Part shown: positions 10,514 through 23,005 of the stretch, piece by piece
How the letters are laid out: the number at the start of each line of letters is the position of its first letter
How positions within the stretch are numbered: the stretch's first letter is position 1
Assembly (NCBI GenBank): GCA_011800155.1
Contig: CM022369.1
Location: forward strand, 310,001-374,000
Direction of reading: 5' to 3'
Length of the DNA stretch: 64,000 nt
Origin: Flammulina velutipes
Taxonomy: Eukaryota; Basidiomycota; Agaricomycetes; Agaricales; Physalacriaceae
Position numbers and translations under genes: made by a program
The notes under the pieces: model-generated
What the model saw: only the letters and a program-made list of their open reading frames with translations
Databases searched by the model: none
Told to the model about the DNA's origin: nothing

Positions 10514-12953
10514 ATGAGTTCAGCCCGTGAAATCATCAACTTGCAGGTAAGAAGACTCATTCTCATGCTGCTCGTCGTACTGAACGATGGTGAATAGGTC
10601 GGCCAGGTAAGATATATTGGCGGGACCGACGACTCAGAAGATTAACGCGTATGACTAGGCCGGGAACCAAGTTGGGGAGAGTTTCTGGGAGATGCTGCTC
10701 GCAGAGCATGGCATAAACGATGAGGGTGTACGTTTTGCTCTTGTCGACTACAGAGTGTCTTCTAATATCCCTTCTTTCAGGTTTGGAACGGCAAGAACGA
10801 TGTCGAAATCGCCCGTGTACGTCCTCGTGTCTTTTGTCACTCTTTATCCTCTCATATCACACCAGGCCGGTGTATACTTTACGGAGATCGAATCACGCGG
10901 GAGCATGCGCTATGTCCCAAGGTCAATCCAAGTCGATCTCGAAACTGGTGTCGTCGATAAGGTCAGTGTCCTGCGAAATAATGTCTAGACACGCCTTATC
11001 ACCATTCCTTAGATACGCAGCAACAAGTTGGGAAAACTCTTCCGACCTGATACGTTCGTCTTTGGGCAATCAGGCGCGGGAAACAACTGGGCAAAAGGAT
11101 GTACGTACTTTTTTTGGACTGTCGTTCTACCTGCTGATCTCCAATAGATTACACAGAAGGTACGTCTCAGCATAACGTGGACCACGACTCCTACTGAGAA
11201 TCGCAGGTGCCGAGCTAATCGAGAGCATATTGGAGACTACTCGAAGACAAGCCGAAGGATGCAATTCCATACAAGGCTTCCAGCTCATACATTCTCTCGG
11301 AGGAGGAACAGGTGCTGGCTTAGGAACTTTGATGCTGTCGAAATTGCGCGAGGTATATCTCTCCAGCGTCTTTTGGTACCGACTGTCTCAGTATCTTTCC
11401 AGGAGTATCCCGATCGCATGCTCGCCACGTACTCGGTCATGCCTTCGACAGCTGTCTCGGAGACAGTCGTCGAACCCTACAATGCGCTCCTCTCTCTTCA
11501 CCAGCTTTTGGACAGCACCGACATGACGATTTGTCTAGATAATGAAGCTTTGTTCGTTTCATCGCTTCATCGAACTAAATTCTATACTGACGTCTTCCAG
11601 GTATAATATTACCTCGAAACTACTTCACGTCAAGTTCCCAGCGTTCTCTGATCTCAATCAAGTCTGTCTTGTACTCGAAATCGCCTGTCCATACTCATTT
11701 ACCGCAAGGCCGTTGCAAAAGTCATGTGTGGCACCAGCACCAGTTTGCGGTTCCCTGGGCAGCTAAATGGGTGGGTCTACTTGACGTTCATACCTTCTCT
11801 GGCTAACTTGAAATTACGCAGGGATCTGAGAAAACTTGCCATGAATCTGATTCCCTTCCCTCGTGTTTGTGATATTTGCGGCGCCACCGCTCTCACATGC
11901 TGACGTATACGACTAGCTGCACTTCCTCGTCCCAAGTTATGCGCCATTCCATGACCCCAAGGCGGTGAACTACCAGCGCATGAAGACGTCCGACCTCACT
12001 GCATCGTAAGTGTTCGGTTACGTAGTGCGGCCAATGCTTATTCTATCTAGACTCTTCGAGAAGAAGAACATGCTTGTCGCTTGTGACCCACAATTCGGGT
12101 ATGACGTCCTGTTGTTGTTCCTCGCGCGATGTTCTGAATGAACGAATAGGCGTTACTTGACAGCTTATACCATTTTCAGAGGAGACATATCTTCCAGAGA
12201 AGTACGTTCCCTTTTTCTTACCGCGATTCCAACATGTCTAATCTCCAATTCCAGGTTGAAGTAAGTGATCAACAGTGAGAATTCACCGAATTGTTGGCTA
12301 ACTGGTATTCAGGTTGCTGTGCATGATTTGCAGAGCCGTAGCTCGATGCACTTCGTAGAGTTTGTTTTCTTCTCTAGACACATCCACCACTTCTGAACCT
12401 ATATTGTAGATGGATCCCAGACAATGTTTCGATGTCCATAGTGTCTGTGCCCCCCGTTGGTCAGAAGCGGGTATGTGATTCCGTCACTTTTGATAGATGA
12501 ATGCTTACCGACAAACCTACAGGCAGCGACCGCTCTTTCGAACACGACCGCGATACAGGAATTGTTTACTCGCACACTTGAGACGGTGCGTCTCTTGATC
12601 CCACAAGTACTCGACCTTGTCGCTCATATCCACATTTAGTTCTCCGCGATGTTCAAGCGACGCGCCTTCATGCATTGGTACACCGGAGAAGGCATGGACC
12701 CCATGGAATTCTCTGAAGCAGAGAGCAATGCACGTGATCTAGTGTGCGTCTTTCCTGTCAATCCTTGTTCACTTTGAATGCTGAATAATGTCTACAGTGC
12801 AGAATACCAACAGGTATGTCATTGGTATGGCCTGCATATTTCGTGTCTTCTAATAATTCTTTGTAGTACCAAGAAGCGACGAAAGAAGACGAATATCTCG
12901 AAGACGAAGAGGTCGAAGAGGAGTACGTCCAAGAAGAAGGGACGACTGACTAA
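10514..12953 (+). CDS. Divergent beta-tubulin
   Basis: Forms the alpha/beta dimer of microtubules and binds GTP. By splice consensus there are 22 exons: 10514-10546, 10598-10606, 10659-10727, 10781-10816, 10866-10961, 11013-11100, 11148-11159, 11207-11352, 11403-11551, 11601-11661, 11709-11770, 11822-11864, 11917-12005, 12051-12098, 12150-12201, 12255-12260, 12313-12359, 12410-12470, 12523-12585, 12640-12743, 12798-12813, 12867-12953, giving about 458 residues. Motifs: [23 protein letters not shown], the GTP loop [28 protein letters not shown], and [14 protein letters not shown]. The acidic tail ([10 protein letters not shown]) is beta-like. It departs from canonical beta-tubulin at many conserved sites ([25 protein letters not shown]), so it is probably a second, specialised isotype. 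Three exons are only 9, 12 and 6 nt long. Confidence 0.9.
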
Positions 12954-13310
12954 TAGTCAAGACGGCTGAGGCATTTGACTTCTCGTATTCTTCTCGCACC
13001 TACCTATACTCGTCGCTGCTATTTTTCTTTCCTGCATGCAAGTTACTAATTTAATAATCAATGTGGTGAGCCCACATCCTACATACATGACGATTGCTGT
13101 TGACACGCTTATGGCACATGGCAATCATGCTATACCGCAATCAGACAGCTCCTCTTGATTCTCGCTGCGCAGTCTATCAAACGAACCGTCGAAGCGTATT
13201 TTTCCCTTTCTGGGACATTTGCTATCCGGATTTCCGAATACACCTATGCGCCTCTGTGTCTATATAAGACGGTGGTAAACCAAACGATGCTGTATTGCAA
13301 CCTAACAACA
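12954..13310. other. Intergenic with TATA-like box for the RTA1-like gene
   Basis: About 360 bp. TATATAAG at 13260-13268 lies about 45 bp before the ATG at 13311. No coding sequence is supported. Confidence 0.5.
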
Positions 13311-14563
13311 ATGGCATTGAGCGATATTGACATCGCAGACACTATTTACAATTACATTCCCTCGAGGAGTGTGACGGCCATCTTCGTGACACTTTTCTCT
13401 ATCTCAACTAGTACGTGCTTGCTTTCTTTCATTGGACGAAGGTAATCATCCCATAAATATAGTATTGCACATCTGGCAGAGCGTCCGCTCACGTATCTGG
13501 TGGCTCCTTCCCACCGTTTGCATTGCAGGTGCTGCCGAAACTTTGGGATGGAGTGGACGGCTGTGGGCTTCATTTGATCCTCTCTCCAACATAGCCTTCC
13601 AAATCCAGTATGTTATCTTTGCCTCCCCCAGGAGAGATGTGACTCATACATGTTTAGGATTTGCTGCACCATTATGGGACCTACGCCACTCGTCGCGGCA
13701 AGTTTCTTGATTCTTGGTCGCGTCATATCCAGGCTTGGTCATCAGTATAGTCGGATGTCTGCAATGTCGTACTCCATTCTCTTTGTTACATGTGTATGTT
13801 TCCCATCCTTCAATGGAGCGCGCACGTAGCTTGACACCGTACCTAGGATGTTATTTCCCTCATTATCCAAGCTATCGGAGGGGGCACTGCTTCAGCGGCA
13901 GACTCGATAGAAGGCGCAAACAAAGGCGGGAACATCATGCTTGGAGGGATTGCTTTCCAGTTGGGTTCGTCCCAGTCGACCGGGTTTCAAGTTCTAGTCG
14001 GGCTAACTTCTTTCATCCAGCGGTCATAACTTGCTACATCTTGTTCGCCACGGAGTACATGATTCGGTACTCCACTGACCGCCCGGTCACGGATCGTTTC
14101 CAGATTAAACCAAAAAGGGAACCCGTAGACGCCGAAAGAAAACCCGATATCGACAATACCGCAAACTCTGAGCCCAACAGTCTATCGAGCCAGTTCCGTC
14201 CTGGAGTGCTTACCAGGAAGCTCACCATATTGCTTTTCGCGCTCGTCCTAGAGGCCGTATTCCTTTACATCAGGTATAGACCGTACACTTCAAGTTATCC
14301 CATTTTGCTGATTATCAACACAGGGCCGTATACCGTACGATCGAACTTGTCGATGGCTGGGAGGGCGAGATCATTTCCACAGAGGTCTACTTCAGTACGT
14401 CTGGCTTCTACGTATACAGTGCAGGTTAGGCTCACTCATCTTAGATATTTTCGATGGCGCGATGATTGTTCTGGCCATGTACACGTTGAATTTTCTGCAT
14501 CCGTCATGGCTGCTCGACGAAGCCAGACAACCTGCAAATGATATGGATACTAGGGACTCTTAG
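13311..14563 (+). CDS. RTA1-like seven-transmembrane protein
   Basis: Seven exons, 13311-13410, 13463-13607, 13658-13793, 13847-13964, 14021-14273, 14324-14394 and 14445-14563, encode about 313 residues. Family signature segments occur in order: WWLLPTVCIAGAAETLGW, GRVISRLGHQYSRM, DVISLIIQAIGGGTA, GGNIMLGGIAFQL, then YRTIELVDGWEGEIIS and YTLNFLHPSW near the end. Several hydrophobic stretches fit a seven-helix plasma- or vacuolar-membrane protein. Yeast relatives (Rta1, Rsb1, Pug1) are linked to sterol-drug resistance and long-chain base or haem movement. The substrate here cannot be told. The loop around residues 190-230 is longer and rich in Pro, Glu and Asn. Confidence 0.87.
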
Positions 14564-15808
14564 AGGTCGGGAGTGATTTGTGGCGACATCCAGAACGTTT
14601 GTTCATTCTTAGTTAGTGTTAATTCGAAGAACCCGTCGAACCCGCTTGTTTTGAATGAGTAGTCACGAACGCAGTACAAAGAAGCTCAGATCAACGATAT
14701 CTAGATCACTGTACCCTTGGCAAGTGAGACTAAAGTATCGGCGACATAGGTTGATGATGCCACTCCATGTGTCCAAGATACTTCATGGATAAGCTATCGA
14801 TATCTATCATTGCATAGGTTCGAGCCGACAGGGATGGGGAGGCTAGTTCATTAGGGTGGATGTAACATCGTTGGTCTCCCCGGTTGTGATTACCAAGTAA
14901 CAGAGAGCTATAATTGTAGTGGTATATCACCAGGGTATCACTCCATGCAACAGGTTGGGCTTTGTCGATTGCAAGTGGCGTTGTATAGGACTTATTGAGA
15001 TTAGACTTGGTGGCTAAACTGCTTTCTGGATTACAATTACTGACGGAAAGAATAACCGAGCGGCGACGACTGGATTCTAGTCGTTGATGTGGCTGCGATG
15101 ACAACTTGCTGCCTAAGGAGGAGGGAGTTGGCTCGGAGACATTGGGCATAGCCTCATCCATAGGCATATGTATGTGGCGGTTGATACAGTATGAGCGAAA
15201 TCGCTTACGTGGTTTCACTTGGATCTGCTGTTCGATTCACGACGCGCGACAAACGCGCGACGCGTAAGTACGCAAAAGCGGCTTGTTGCGGACTCCGGCA
15301 TCAGCGGAAAATGCCGAAGGTTTCCTGAAGGTTACCTTGACGACGAAAGTGAATCCCGAACGTGCTTGAGGTCGTCAACCTGTCACCCACTACTTACTTA
15401 CTTCTCTGAAGCTTTAATTCTCTTCAATTCCCAATCGACCTTAGCACCCATCCGTTCATCCCACTATATGTTTTTACTTGGTGCTCTGCGGCCAAAGCTT
15501 TATCTCGTCGAATCGCAGTAGAACGCTTCGTGTCCCGCCGTCATCCCGACAATGATGTGAGCCTCATCAGTCTCAATACATCAAGCTTTCTCAATATTAA
15601 TACCTCCACTGTCACAGAGCTCTTGCTTAGGTCTACGAATATGATGGTCGGCCACTACCTAACTGGGAACTCGGTGCTACGCAACTCTGCTGTTGAACCA
15701 TCAAAAATCAACTGAGCAGTGCTAGCCCGTGCTTGGATACGCGTAAAACCGTCCGCTTAATTAGAATGGCCAACAGAGCCAGGTGTCTTCATCTCGATCA
15801 TCTCCCCC
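14564..15808. other. Intergenic region, no supported gene
   Basis: About 1.25 kb between the RTA1-like and RhoGEF genes. A 162-codon open frame on the - strand (15218-14730) has no recognisable domain and no codon or splice support, and I do not call it. A CG-rich stretch near 15240-15265 repeats 'cgcgcgac'. Otherwise nothing. Confidence 0.4.
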
Positions 15809-17702
15809 ATGATGGTGTCCGTGGCGCGAAGCCTTTCCATGACCAGCAACTCAAGCACGCTGTCGACGCCCGAGCTGTCCCCTCGCTCACTAGGCTCGGA
15901 ATCGTCGCATGATGACTCGTTCTTCTCTGCCTTGTCCTCAACGGACGACAGTTTGGACGACACCGCTGGCAGGATCCGTGTTGGATTCGATAGTCCTCCT
16001 TCGCTCGACTTTCTGTCCCCTGGCATGTCTTCCGAGAAGGTTTTGCTCATCCGAAAGGGAAACTCGCGAGAACACGGCCACAGGCCGGCTCCTCTCCCGC
16101 TCTTTGATTTTCTTCCTCCGTCGCCTACCACGGGTCATCGAAGGCTGAAGAAATCGAAACCGAAGGATATCAGAGTTTCTTCTCCAACAGAGTCCGTGCT
16201 ATCGAGGCCAGTGAGCCTCTTTCGCAGAGCGACGGGATACGGGCCCTTACGCGAATCGACGAAGCGCGCCAGGCGTAGCTCTTTACCTAGCATTCCTTCA
16301 GCATCCACGTTCCCTCTCAATTTTCGTGACACTATCCTCCGCAAAACTGTCAAGTTCCAATCCCCCGCTAAGGATATTACAGTACGTCTTCCATTCATCA
16401 GTCCTCCGACTTGCCTCATGTTTATTTGCACAGTTCGCACGATCCCGTCATCAAGTTGCACGGTCTCCATATCCAAACCCGAATGCTAGCACCAGCGCGC
16501 TGGTATCTTTAGCATGGACCGGCGAATTTGCGTCGCAGAAGAATAGCCCCACAGAAGTCGCCAAGACGAGCATAGGTGACACATTCTTCCATTCCTCTAT
16601 GGGGATCTCAAGTACCACATGCCTTCGCAACGGATGGAAATCGACTTGGAGTCTTGGACACTACGACGATGATGCAGATACACCTTCCTCTTCACTTCGA
16701 ACCCCGGCGCTTCCCACTCCCCAGGTGGTAGCGCAACATCCTTTCAAGAGAGGACATAGAAGAAGGTGGACGCTGGCAATGGCCATTATGGACGAGGGCA
16801 TCTCAGATGAGATGTTGATGGACGAACTAGAAAAAATGCGGACGCTGGAGAAAATGTGGAGGTTCGAGTGGCCCAAGAACTCTCCCGCTCTTCCGTCTAC
16901 AAAGCTATCAGAACCACCGGAAGATGAACCCTTCATCGGCTTGAGGCCGTCGTTACCGTCCCTCTCAGACCCCGGTCTCAGCGCAGTCTGGCAGTCGGCG
17001 CGCCGCGCTCTCCTTATTTGTCGGGAACTTGTGCGGACCGAGCGCCACTACCTTTTGGGGCTTCGGACCCTTGCAGCATGCGAGACGCAGACCTCTCCCC
17101 CTCCTTTAATGCTCACCTATCTACCTGCTTTGGTTGACGTCAGTGAGCGTCTCATGGTCCTAATGGAAAAGAATCCCAGTGCTCAGGGAGTATCGGCCGC
17201 TTTTTTGAGCGTAGAAGATGAATTGGAGGCGGCGTTTGTGAGTTGGTGTGGTGTTGTAGGTGGGTTCTTTGCTGGAAAGGAAGAGCGAAGACCCAAGAGG
17301 GAGCGGGCAAGTAGTGCGTCGCCCGTTCCCGTGACGGCCATAGAAACCAGCTCGATTAAGAGGAGGGTGAATTCGTGGGGGAAGAGGATCAACTCATTCA
17401 AGGCGCTAACAATTCCTTCGCCTACTCACACTGGCTGCCGAGGCCCTTCAGTACGGGAATTCGCTATCCTGCCCACTCAGCGTATCATGAGGTATTCACT
17501 TCTCTTCAAAGGTATTTATCTTTTTATTCGTCTCTAAAGACTAGCCTGACTCCATCCAGACCTGTTTTCTCATACTCCGCAAAACAATCCCTCTGCACCA
17601 GACGTGGAAAGGGCCATGAGGGCCGCCGTATCACTCGCCCAAAAGTGCGATAGAGCACAGGATAACGCTGCCTTCTTGCGTACACCTGCTACCTCTTTCT
17701 AA
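15809..17702 (+). CDS. RhoGEF (DH-domain) protein
   Basis: Predicted guanine-nucleotide exchange factor for a Rho-family GTPase. Three exons, 15809-16381, 16434-17511 and 17560-17702, encode about 597 residues; ATG at 15809 is followed directly by a second Met. The N-terminal ~330 residues are Ser/Pro-rich and look disordered, with many possible phosphorylation sites. The DH domain starts near residue 385 with CRELVRTERHYLLGLRTL (first conserved region). It ends with the diagnostic third region FAILPTQRIMRYSLLFKDLF plus the last helix (AAVSLAQKCDRAQDN). A Ser/Arg-rich insert of about 60 residues sits between them. The protein stops just after the DH domain with no PH domain, unlike most Dbl proteins; an intron-hidden downstream exon cannot be excluded. 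Confidence 0.78.
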
Positions 17703-18303
17703 TCACCGCGACCCCTGCTCAATCCATGTATTTCCTAGACGTCTCCTCCTACGTATCTTTATTTGTATGTACTTATTTATTATACTGGTCTGTGTGCTGT
17801 ATCCATAACATCCTAAACATAAACACCTTGAATAAGTGTTTCGCTCGATCAACGCGGTAGTTAGTAGTCATCCATCTTGCCATCTTGATCACTGTAGGCG
17901 CGCCGTGTTTCATCCCTCCATTGGCCTTAGTTCGGACATAATCACTGATTTATGTCTAACGAGTCGCGACAAGCCGCCGTCGCTCTGGAGCCTGGACGTT
18001 GGCTGGCCAATTAATTTATATTCCCATTGCGACTCCGAGCGGCGCCACATTACCGATCCCTTTCTTCTTGGTCTACGCAAAACGTCGACGAGCACGTTAG
18101 ATAAACTACGGAATATGAATATCAGTATCAGGATCCAGGACGCCGCTAACACGAATGCATCGGTGCCTGCTCGGAGCGTTCCCCAGGCTGAAAATGCCAA
18201 TATGAATTACATACCAGGTGGCAGGAGACCTATATAAGCAACACCCCTGGCGCATTCTGATCTTGCTGGTGTATCTGGTACCACAAACGACGCTCAGGCC
18301 ATT
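17703..18303. other. Intergenic with TATA box for the monooxygenase
   Basis: About 600 bp. TATATAAG at 18231-18238 lies about 70 bp before the ATG at 18304. An open frame at 17836-18237 shows no family similarity and overlaps this promoter, so it is not called. Confidence 0.5.
18231..18238 (+). promoter_or_regulatory. TATA box of the flavin monooxygenase gene
   Basis: TATATAAG sits 66-73 bp before the start codon at 18304, a usual fungal distance. The terpene synthase and P450 genes nearby also have TATA-like boxes at similar distances. Confidence 0.55.
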
Positions 18304-20761
18304 ATGGAGGCGAACTTCAGCATCGACGACGCTCGTCCTTTGAAGGTAGTGGTGATTGGAGCGGGATACAGTGGTATGTCGCCTTATCTCTTTAGTGACA
18401 TAGTCTCATTGGGTGTGCAGGCATTGTTGCAGGCATTAGGTCAGTCGTCGGCGATATTCGTGACGACGTCTTCGAGTACTCACACTCCTCAAGATACCTG
18501 CAAAAGGTGAAGAATGTCAACCTCACGATCTATGACGCTCAAAATGGCATCGGAGGAACGTGGTTTATCAACAAGTACCCAGTCAGCCATCTCTTCTGCC
18601 ACAAATTCGTGTGCTCAATGCGTATTCTTTGCAGGGCCTAGCTTGCGATATCCCTTCCCATTGTGTACGTCAACCGAAGCTTAGGCATAGCCTGGACTAA
18701 CAGTTCTTGTTAGTATCAACTAAGTTTTGCCGAAAACGTGAGTTCATATAGGTTGATAGAACTGTCGTTTCCTCAATATTTTCACAGCCCAACTGGTCTG
18801 CGTTCTACGCATCTGGTCCCGAGATACTGGCCTATCTAGGTAATGTTGTCGACACGTACAAACTCGCGCCCTACATCAAGCTTCGACACCGCATGATGAG
18901 CGGTCGGTACTCAGAACGGGATGGCAAGTGGATCCTAACCATTAGACGTCCCGTCGCGGACTCGGGCACAGAAGGGGTGGAATGGGAAGAATTCGAAGAC
19001 ACTTGCGATATTCTTTTCACGGGGACAGGGCTATTGAATCGGTGGACTTGGCCAGACATACCTGGCCTGCACGATTTTCATGGCCCTCTCATTCACACCG
19101 CCGCATGGGAAACTGGCAGTAAAGATCCTAATGTTACCTGGCAAGAATCCGTTAAGGATTGGGGAGATAAGTCAGTCGGTGTTATCGGTGTGGTGAGTTT
19201 TGTCTCACTGTTTGTTTAAATGTCTGTTGATATTCTTTTGTACTTCTCAAGGGTTCTTCGGCCATCCAGGTCGTCCCATCCTTACAGCCGCGAGTAAAGC
19301 ACTTAACCAATTTTGTCCGGGGCAAAACCTGGGTTTCAGTCAACTTTGTGCGCCAACAAGTTGTGAGGCTTACGGGGGATGAGAACAACGCCGATAACTG
19401 TATTTCCCCCAGCTCTCATGTGGATATTGTAAAGTGACATACTATCTTTCTAGATGTCTATACCGACGAGGATAAGGCCAAATTCCAGGATCCGAAGTAT
19501 TATCGACAATATCGCAAGGAAGTGGAGTCTGACTTGAATGTCAGTCTTTTTGTGACGAAGATTTCTTGTCACTGAGAATTTACCTACTAGGCGAGCCACG
19601 GATCTACATTGCGAGGCAATCCAATGCAGGAAATGGGGCAAGTGATGTTTAAAGAAATGATGCAGCAGCGGCTTGCGAAGAAGCCTTGGATTGCGGAACA
19701 TCGTAAGGCAGCTCTTGTTCGAGAGTTCTGCTAATGCAGATTATCGTGCAGTTATTCCCGATTTTGGCGTAGCATGTCGGCGGCTTACCCCCGGACCAGG
19801 ATACCTAGAGGCTCTTTGCGAAGACAACGTAAGTCACGTCATTGCGCCCTCCTCGATAGTAACCGGTCCGTAGGTCGACTTTGTAGGAAGCAACATAGCT
19901 CGCGTGACACCAAACGGCGTCCAGACAGTCGACGGTAAACATCATGACCTGGACGTGCTCATCTGCGCCACAGGCTTCGATATCATTGGCCATCTCCCTT
20001 TTGAATTAACTGGGCGCAACGGTGTTACACTCAGCTCCAAGTATAGCCCACATCCGAGGACGTATATGTCTGTTGCTGTTGATGGCTTCCCGAACTGGTT
20101 CCAGTCGCTGGGTCCCAATTCTATGGTCGGGACCGGATCTTTGTTATTGGTGATAGAGAGGCAAGTAGATTATGCTATAGCGGCATCTTTAAAGATGCAA
20201 AGAGAGCATATCAAGAGTATGGAAGTTCGGAAGGAGGCTGTCGATGACTTTGATGAATATCTGGAGGTGAGTCGTCGTTGTCGTTATTTACGTTAGATAT
20301 AGACTCACCTCTATCCGTATAGAACTATTTCCCCAGGGTCTGTGCCACTGTGATGACAGCCCATTCAGCATGCTGATAATGGGCCTAGACGGTTTTCAGC
20401 GAACATTGCCGGTCTTGGTACAAAGCGGGTAAAGCTGATGGTCGGGTCGTTGCCTTATGGCCAGGTAAGTGATTCGGTACGTTGACACTGGTTTGTTTTG
20501 ACTAGTATTATCATAGGCTCGTGCACACATGCCGCTTTGACTCTAGCAAATCCGCGCTGGGAGGATTATGTTTACGAACGGCTACCGAAGGCGAAGAATA
20601 GATTTTATTGGTTGGGTGACGGGACTACGATGTCCGACACAACACCTGGGATGGATAGTACGTGTAAATTCAACTCAATCGACGCCATGGCTCACGTACC
20701 TGAAGAGGCTTGGTACCTAGACGAAAGTCAGATTGATGTTCCACCAAGTAAGAGCGTTTAG
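18304..20761 (+). CDS. Baeyer-Villiger-type flavin monooxygenase
   Basis: FAD- and NADPH-dependent monooxygenase; members insert oxygen next to a ketone. Fourteen exons encode about 595 residues: 18304-18373, 18421-18439, 18494-18581, 18635-18664, 18714-18737, 18788-19192, 19252-19399, 19454-19539, 19591-19702, 19752-19828, 19874-20266, 20323-20337, 20389-20464, 20517-20761. Seen: FAD Rossmann motif VVVIGAGYSGI; GGTWFINKYPGLACD; the BVMO fingerprint FHGPLIHTAAW (FxGxxxHxxxW); the NADPH Rossmann motif GVIGVGSSAIQ; and the ATG motif LDVLICATGFD. Splicing of two tiny exons (19 and 15 nt) is needed to keep these motifs in frame. The substrate is unknown; a terpene synthase and P450 3.5-8 kb downstream make a terpenoid ketone possible, but that is inference. 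Confidence 0.88.
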
Positions 20762-20946
20762 ATTCATCGATATCGTTGTGCTAACACACTGCCTTTTCAA
20801 GTTCCTGTTTAAACATCAGTTACACATTCAATGTTTTGCTATATGTTTACATGTAATGTTTCAATGGATGGAGACTAGTTTGCCAACATAGTGTGTGTGC
20901 TATAGAGATGTCACCAACGTTGTCATCATTTTACATATCCACGTAC

Positions 20947-21510
20947 TTATTCCTTAGCGGCCTCGTACCCCACCCAGATAGTTTCTGAGCAGCTAGTGCA
21001 ACCCACTGTGTGCTCATCCTTTTCCATCTGCTCTTCATTTATTCGATAAACTCCCCCACAACGGCATGCGAGAAACCACGAGGCGATGTCTTGATCACTG
21101 CCATCTTCAGATAAATCATCCAAAGATACTACGGCGGCGGGACGAGAAGCAGTCCCGATAGGAGGACGAGAATTTAAAGTAGCGTCGTATCTTGTTCGGG
21201 TTTCAGGGTGCGAAAGAACAGTGAATGCCTCTTTGATGAGAGCAACGTCGATAGTTCCAGGGCGTGTGGCGCGATTTTTGTCTGGGTGATGCTGCAGCAG
21301 CATATGTCGATAGGCTGCTTTGATTTCTCCCAAGGAACATGTCGGAGAGACCGACAGGATATCGTACAGAGTGATGTGTTTTAAAGAGGCCAGTTTTTGC
21401 TTGGTCGGAGGTCAGAAATGAAAGATGATGGGAGTTATGATCCGATGGCCCGAGTCTGGCTGATCTATTCGCTGTCAAGTTTCCTCACAACATGATGTTA
21501 CTACGGTCAT
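20947..21510 (-). CDS. DPH4: DPH4-type J-protein (diphthamide synthesis)
   Basis: Works in diphthamide synthesis on elongation factor 2, as an iron-binding J-protein supporting the first step. The main exon, 21399-20947, encodes a J domain (LYDILSV, AYRHMLLQHHPDKN with the HPD triad, EAFTVLSHPETRTRYD). A CSL-type zinc ribbon follows (CRCGGVYRI, EEQMEKDEHTVGCTSC: CxC..CxxC). J domain plus CSL ribbon is diagnostic for DPH4/Jjj3. No in-frame ATG lies upstream in the main exon. The best start is ATG at 21510-21508 with a two-codon first exon and an intron at 21504-21400; this start is tentative. Divergent from the membrane-protein gene at 21635. Confidence 0.82.
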
Positions 21511-21634
21511 GGTCGACGGTGTTTGAGGACAACTTGGTGTCATGAAATGGTGCTTCAGCTTGATCTATTTCTTCCTCCTTCCCCCGTCTCCAGTCTAGGT
21601 GGACACCCTTTCTACGGCGGTGGAATGCATTGAT

Positions 21635-23005
21635 ATGGCCGCAAGAAACCTCACTTTCGACGACAGGGATGAGTCGCACCTCGTTTATGAGAGCTACTGG
21701 TTTCATGAGGGATCGTGGAATGCCAGCCATGTTGGGAAGACAGGGACTTTGTCATCCACAGAGCTCGTCGATGCCAGCGTAACCTTCACATTTCCAGGTA
21801 TGACTCTCGAGCTTTCTGGTACGCTTGAACGTCCCACATTGAACATTCCTTACACAGAACCCGCGAATGCATTCTATTACTTTGGGATTCCTCGCTGTTG
21901 TGGTGGACTCTACGCCATATGTATCGACTGTGATCCCAATTCCCCAAATTTCATCGAAATTGACGCCGTCAACGCCTCAGATGATGGTCAGAACCCTCCC
22001 GTACGTTGTAAATAGTGTTATGCGGCACTTGCAACATGCTAAAATTTTCTGCATTAGGTTTTGCTTTTCAAACGAGAGTTCGATGACTACGGGATTCATG
22101 AAATCATCTTGAAGAACCAGAATGACACGCGATTTGGGAAGTCGCAGTTGACTATCGATCGATTCGTGCTGCAAGTTGAAAATTTCAACGTCAGCGTTTC
22201 CTCTGGCACCAGTAGCTCGTCACGGAGTGAAACTGGTCGGGGGTCATTGGGACGGACATCTTCTACAGGACGCATCTCCACATCCACAACAGCACAAGAA
22301 GAGATAACTGCGAGTACCACGCAGCTATTACCAGACGCCACGACAGGTTCGACCTCCCATGCAGCAGATGCAGTCGCCTCCAAGACGCCTGTAGGTCCCA
22401 TAGTAGGAGGTGTAGCTGGCGGCCTTGCAGTCCTAGCTTTGGCTGCGCTCCTTCTATTTTACCGTCGGCGGCGGCGGCATAACGGATCGCCCTCCTTCAA
22501 GCAGAAATCCATGACCCAGCACAAACGTCCCTTTATGGTCCCTCTTCCCACTACTGGCACGGTTCCGCGGGCTAGAAATGTCATTCCTGGGACAGCGAGG
22601 ACTACTTCATCATTTGTCTCTCCAGAATTATCATCAGCGTTGAGGAAAGGCGGTATCACGTCTTCCCCACTATCTTCAACGGCTACAAGTTCATTCACGC
22701 ATCCTCCGTCCAGCCAAGCCTCCAGTAGACCGTCCAGGAGTACCTTCCATCCTAGAGAAACCATCTTGGCGTCAGCAACGACGGATTCCTTTCCCCGCAT
22801 TTCAACTCGATACCCGTCCAGAAATCCGTTTCCTCGGAGAGAGACGGATGCAGGGCCTGTACCTGTCGGACTCGATGATTATGAAAGTGATTCGGCCACA
22901 CTTCCGCCTGAATACGAACAAGTATTTCGACGCTCTCATGCCGCTGGTGGCCCATCTTCTAGACCTCCACTTCCTCCACTCCCTAGTCAAGTCAGACAGC
23001 CATAA
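21635..23005 (+). CDS. Single-pass membrane protein with Ser/Thr-rich stem
   Basis: Two exons, 21635-22000 and 22058-23005, encode about 437 residues. The N-terminal ~180 residues form an outer domain with FTFPGMTLELSGTL and several N-glycosylation sequons (NLT, NAS, NVS). A Ser/Thr/Gly-rich stem follows, then one transmembrane helix near residues 255-275 (VGPIVGGVAGGLAVLALAAL) stopped by RRRRRH. The cytoplasmic tail is Ser/Pro/Arg-rich and ends with PPLPPLPSQ. Proteins of this build are common in mushroom-forming fungi and have no known function. No signal peptide is visible at the chosen ATG, so an upstream exon may be missing or the helix may act as a signal anchor. Confidence 0.75.

Noticed and set aside
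14730..15218. 162-codon open frame on the - strand
   Set aside because: No domain, ordinary composition, no splice partner and no promoter signs; likely chance.
15219..15265. tRNA-like 'gttcgattcac' near a CG-rich repeat
   Set aside because: The B-box resemblance is partial and no cloverleaf with acceptor pairing could be drawn.
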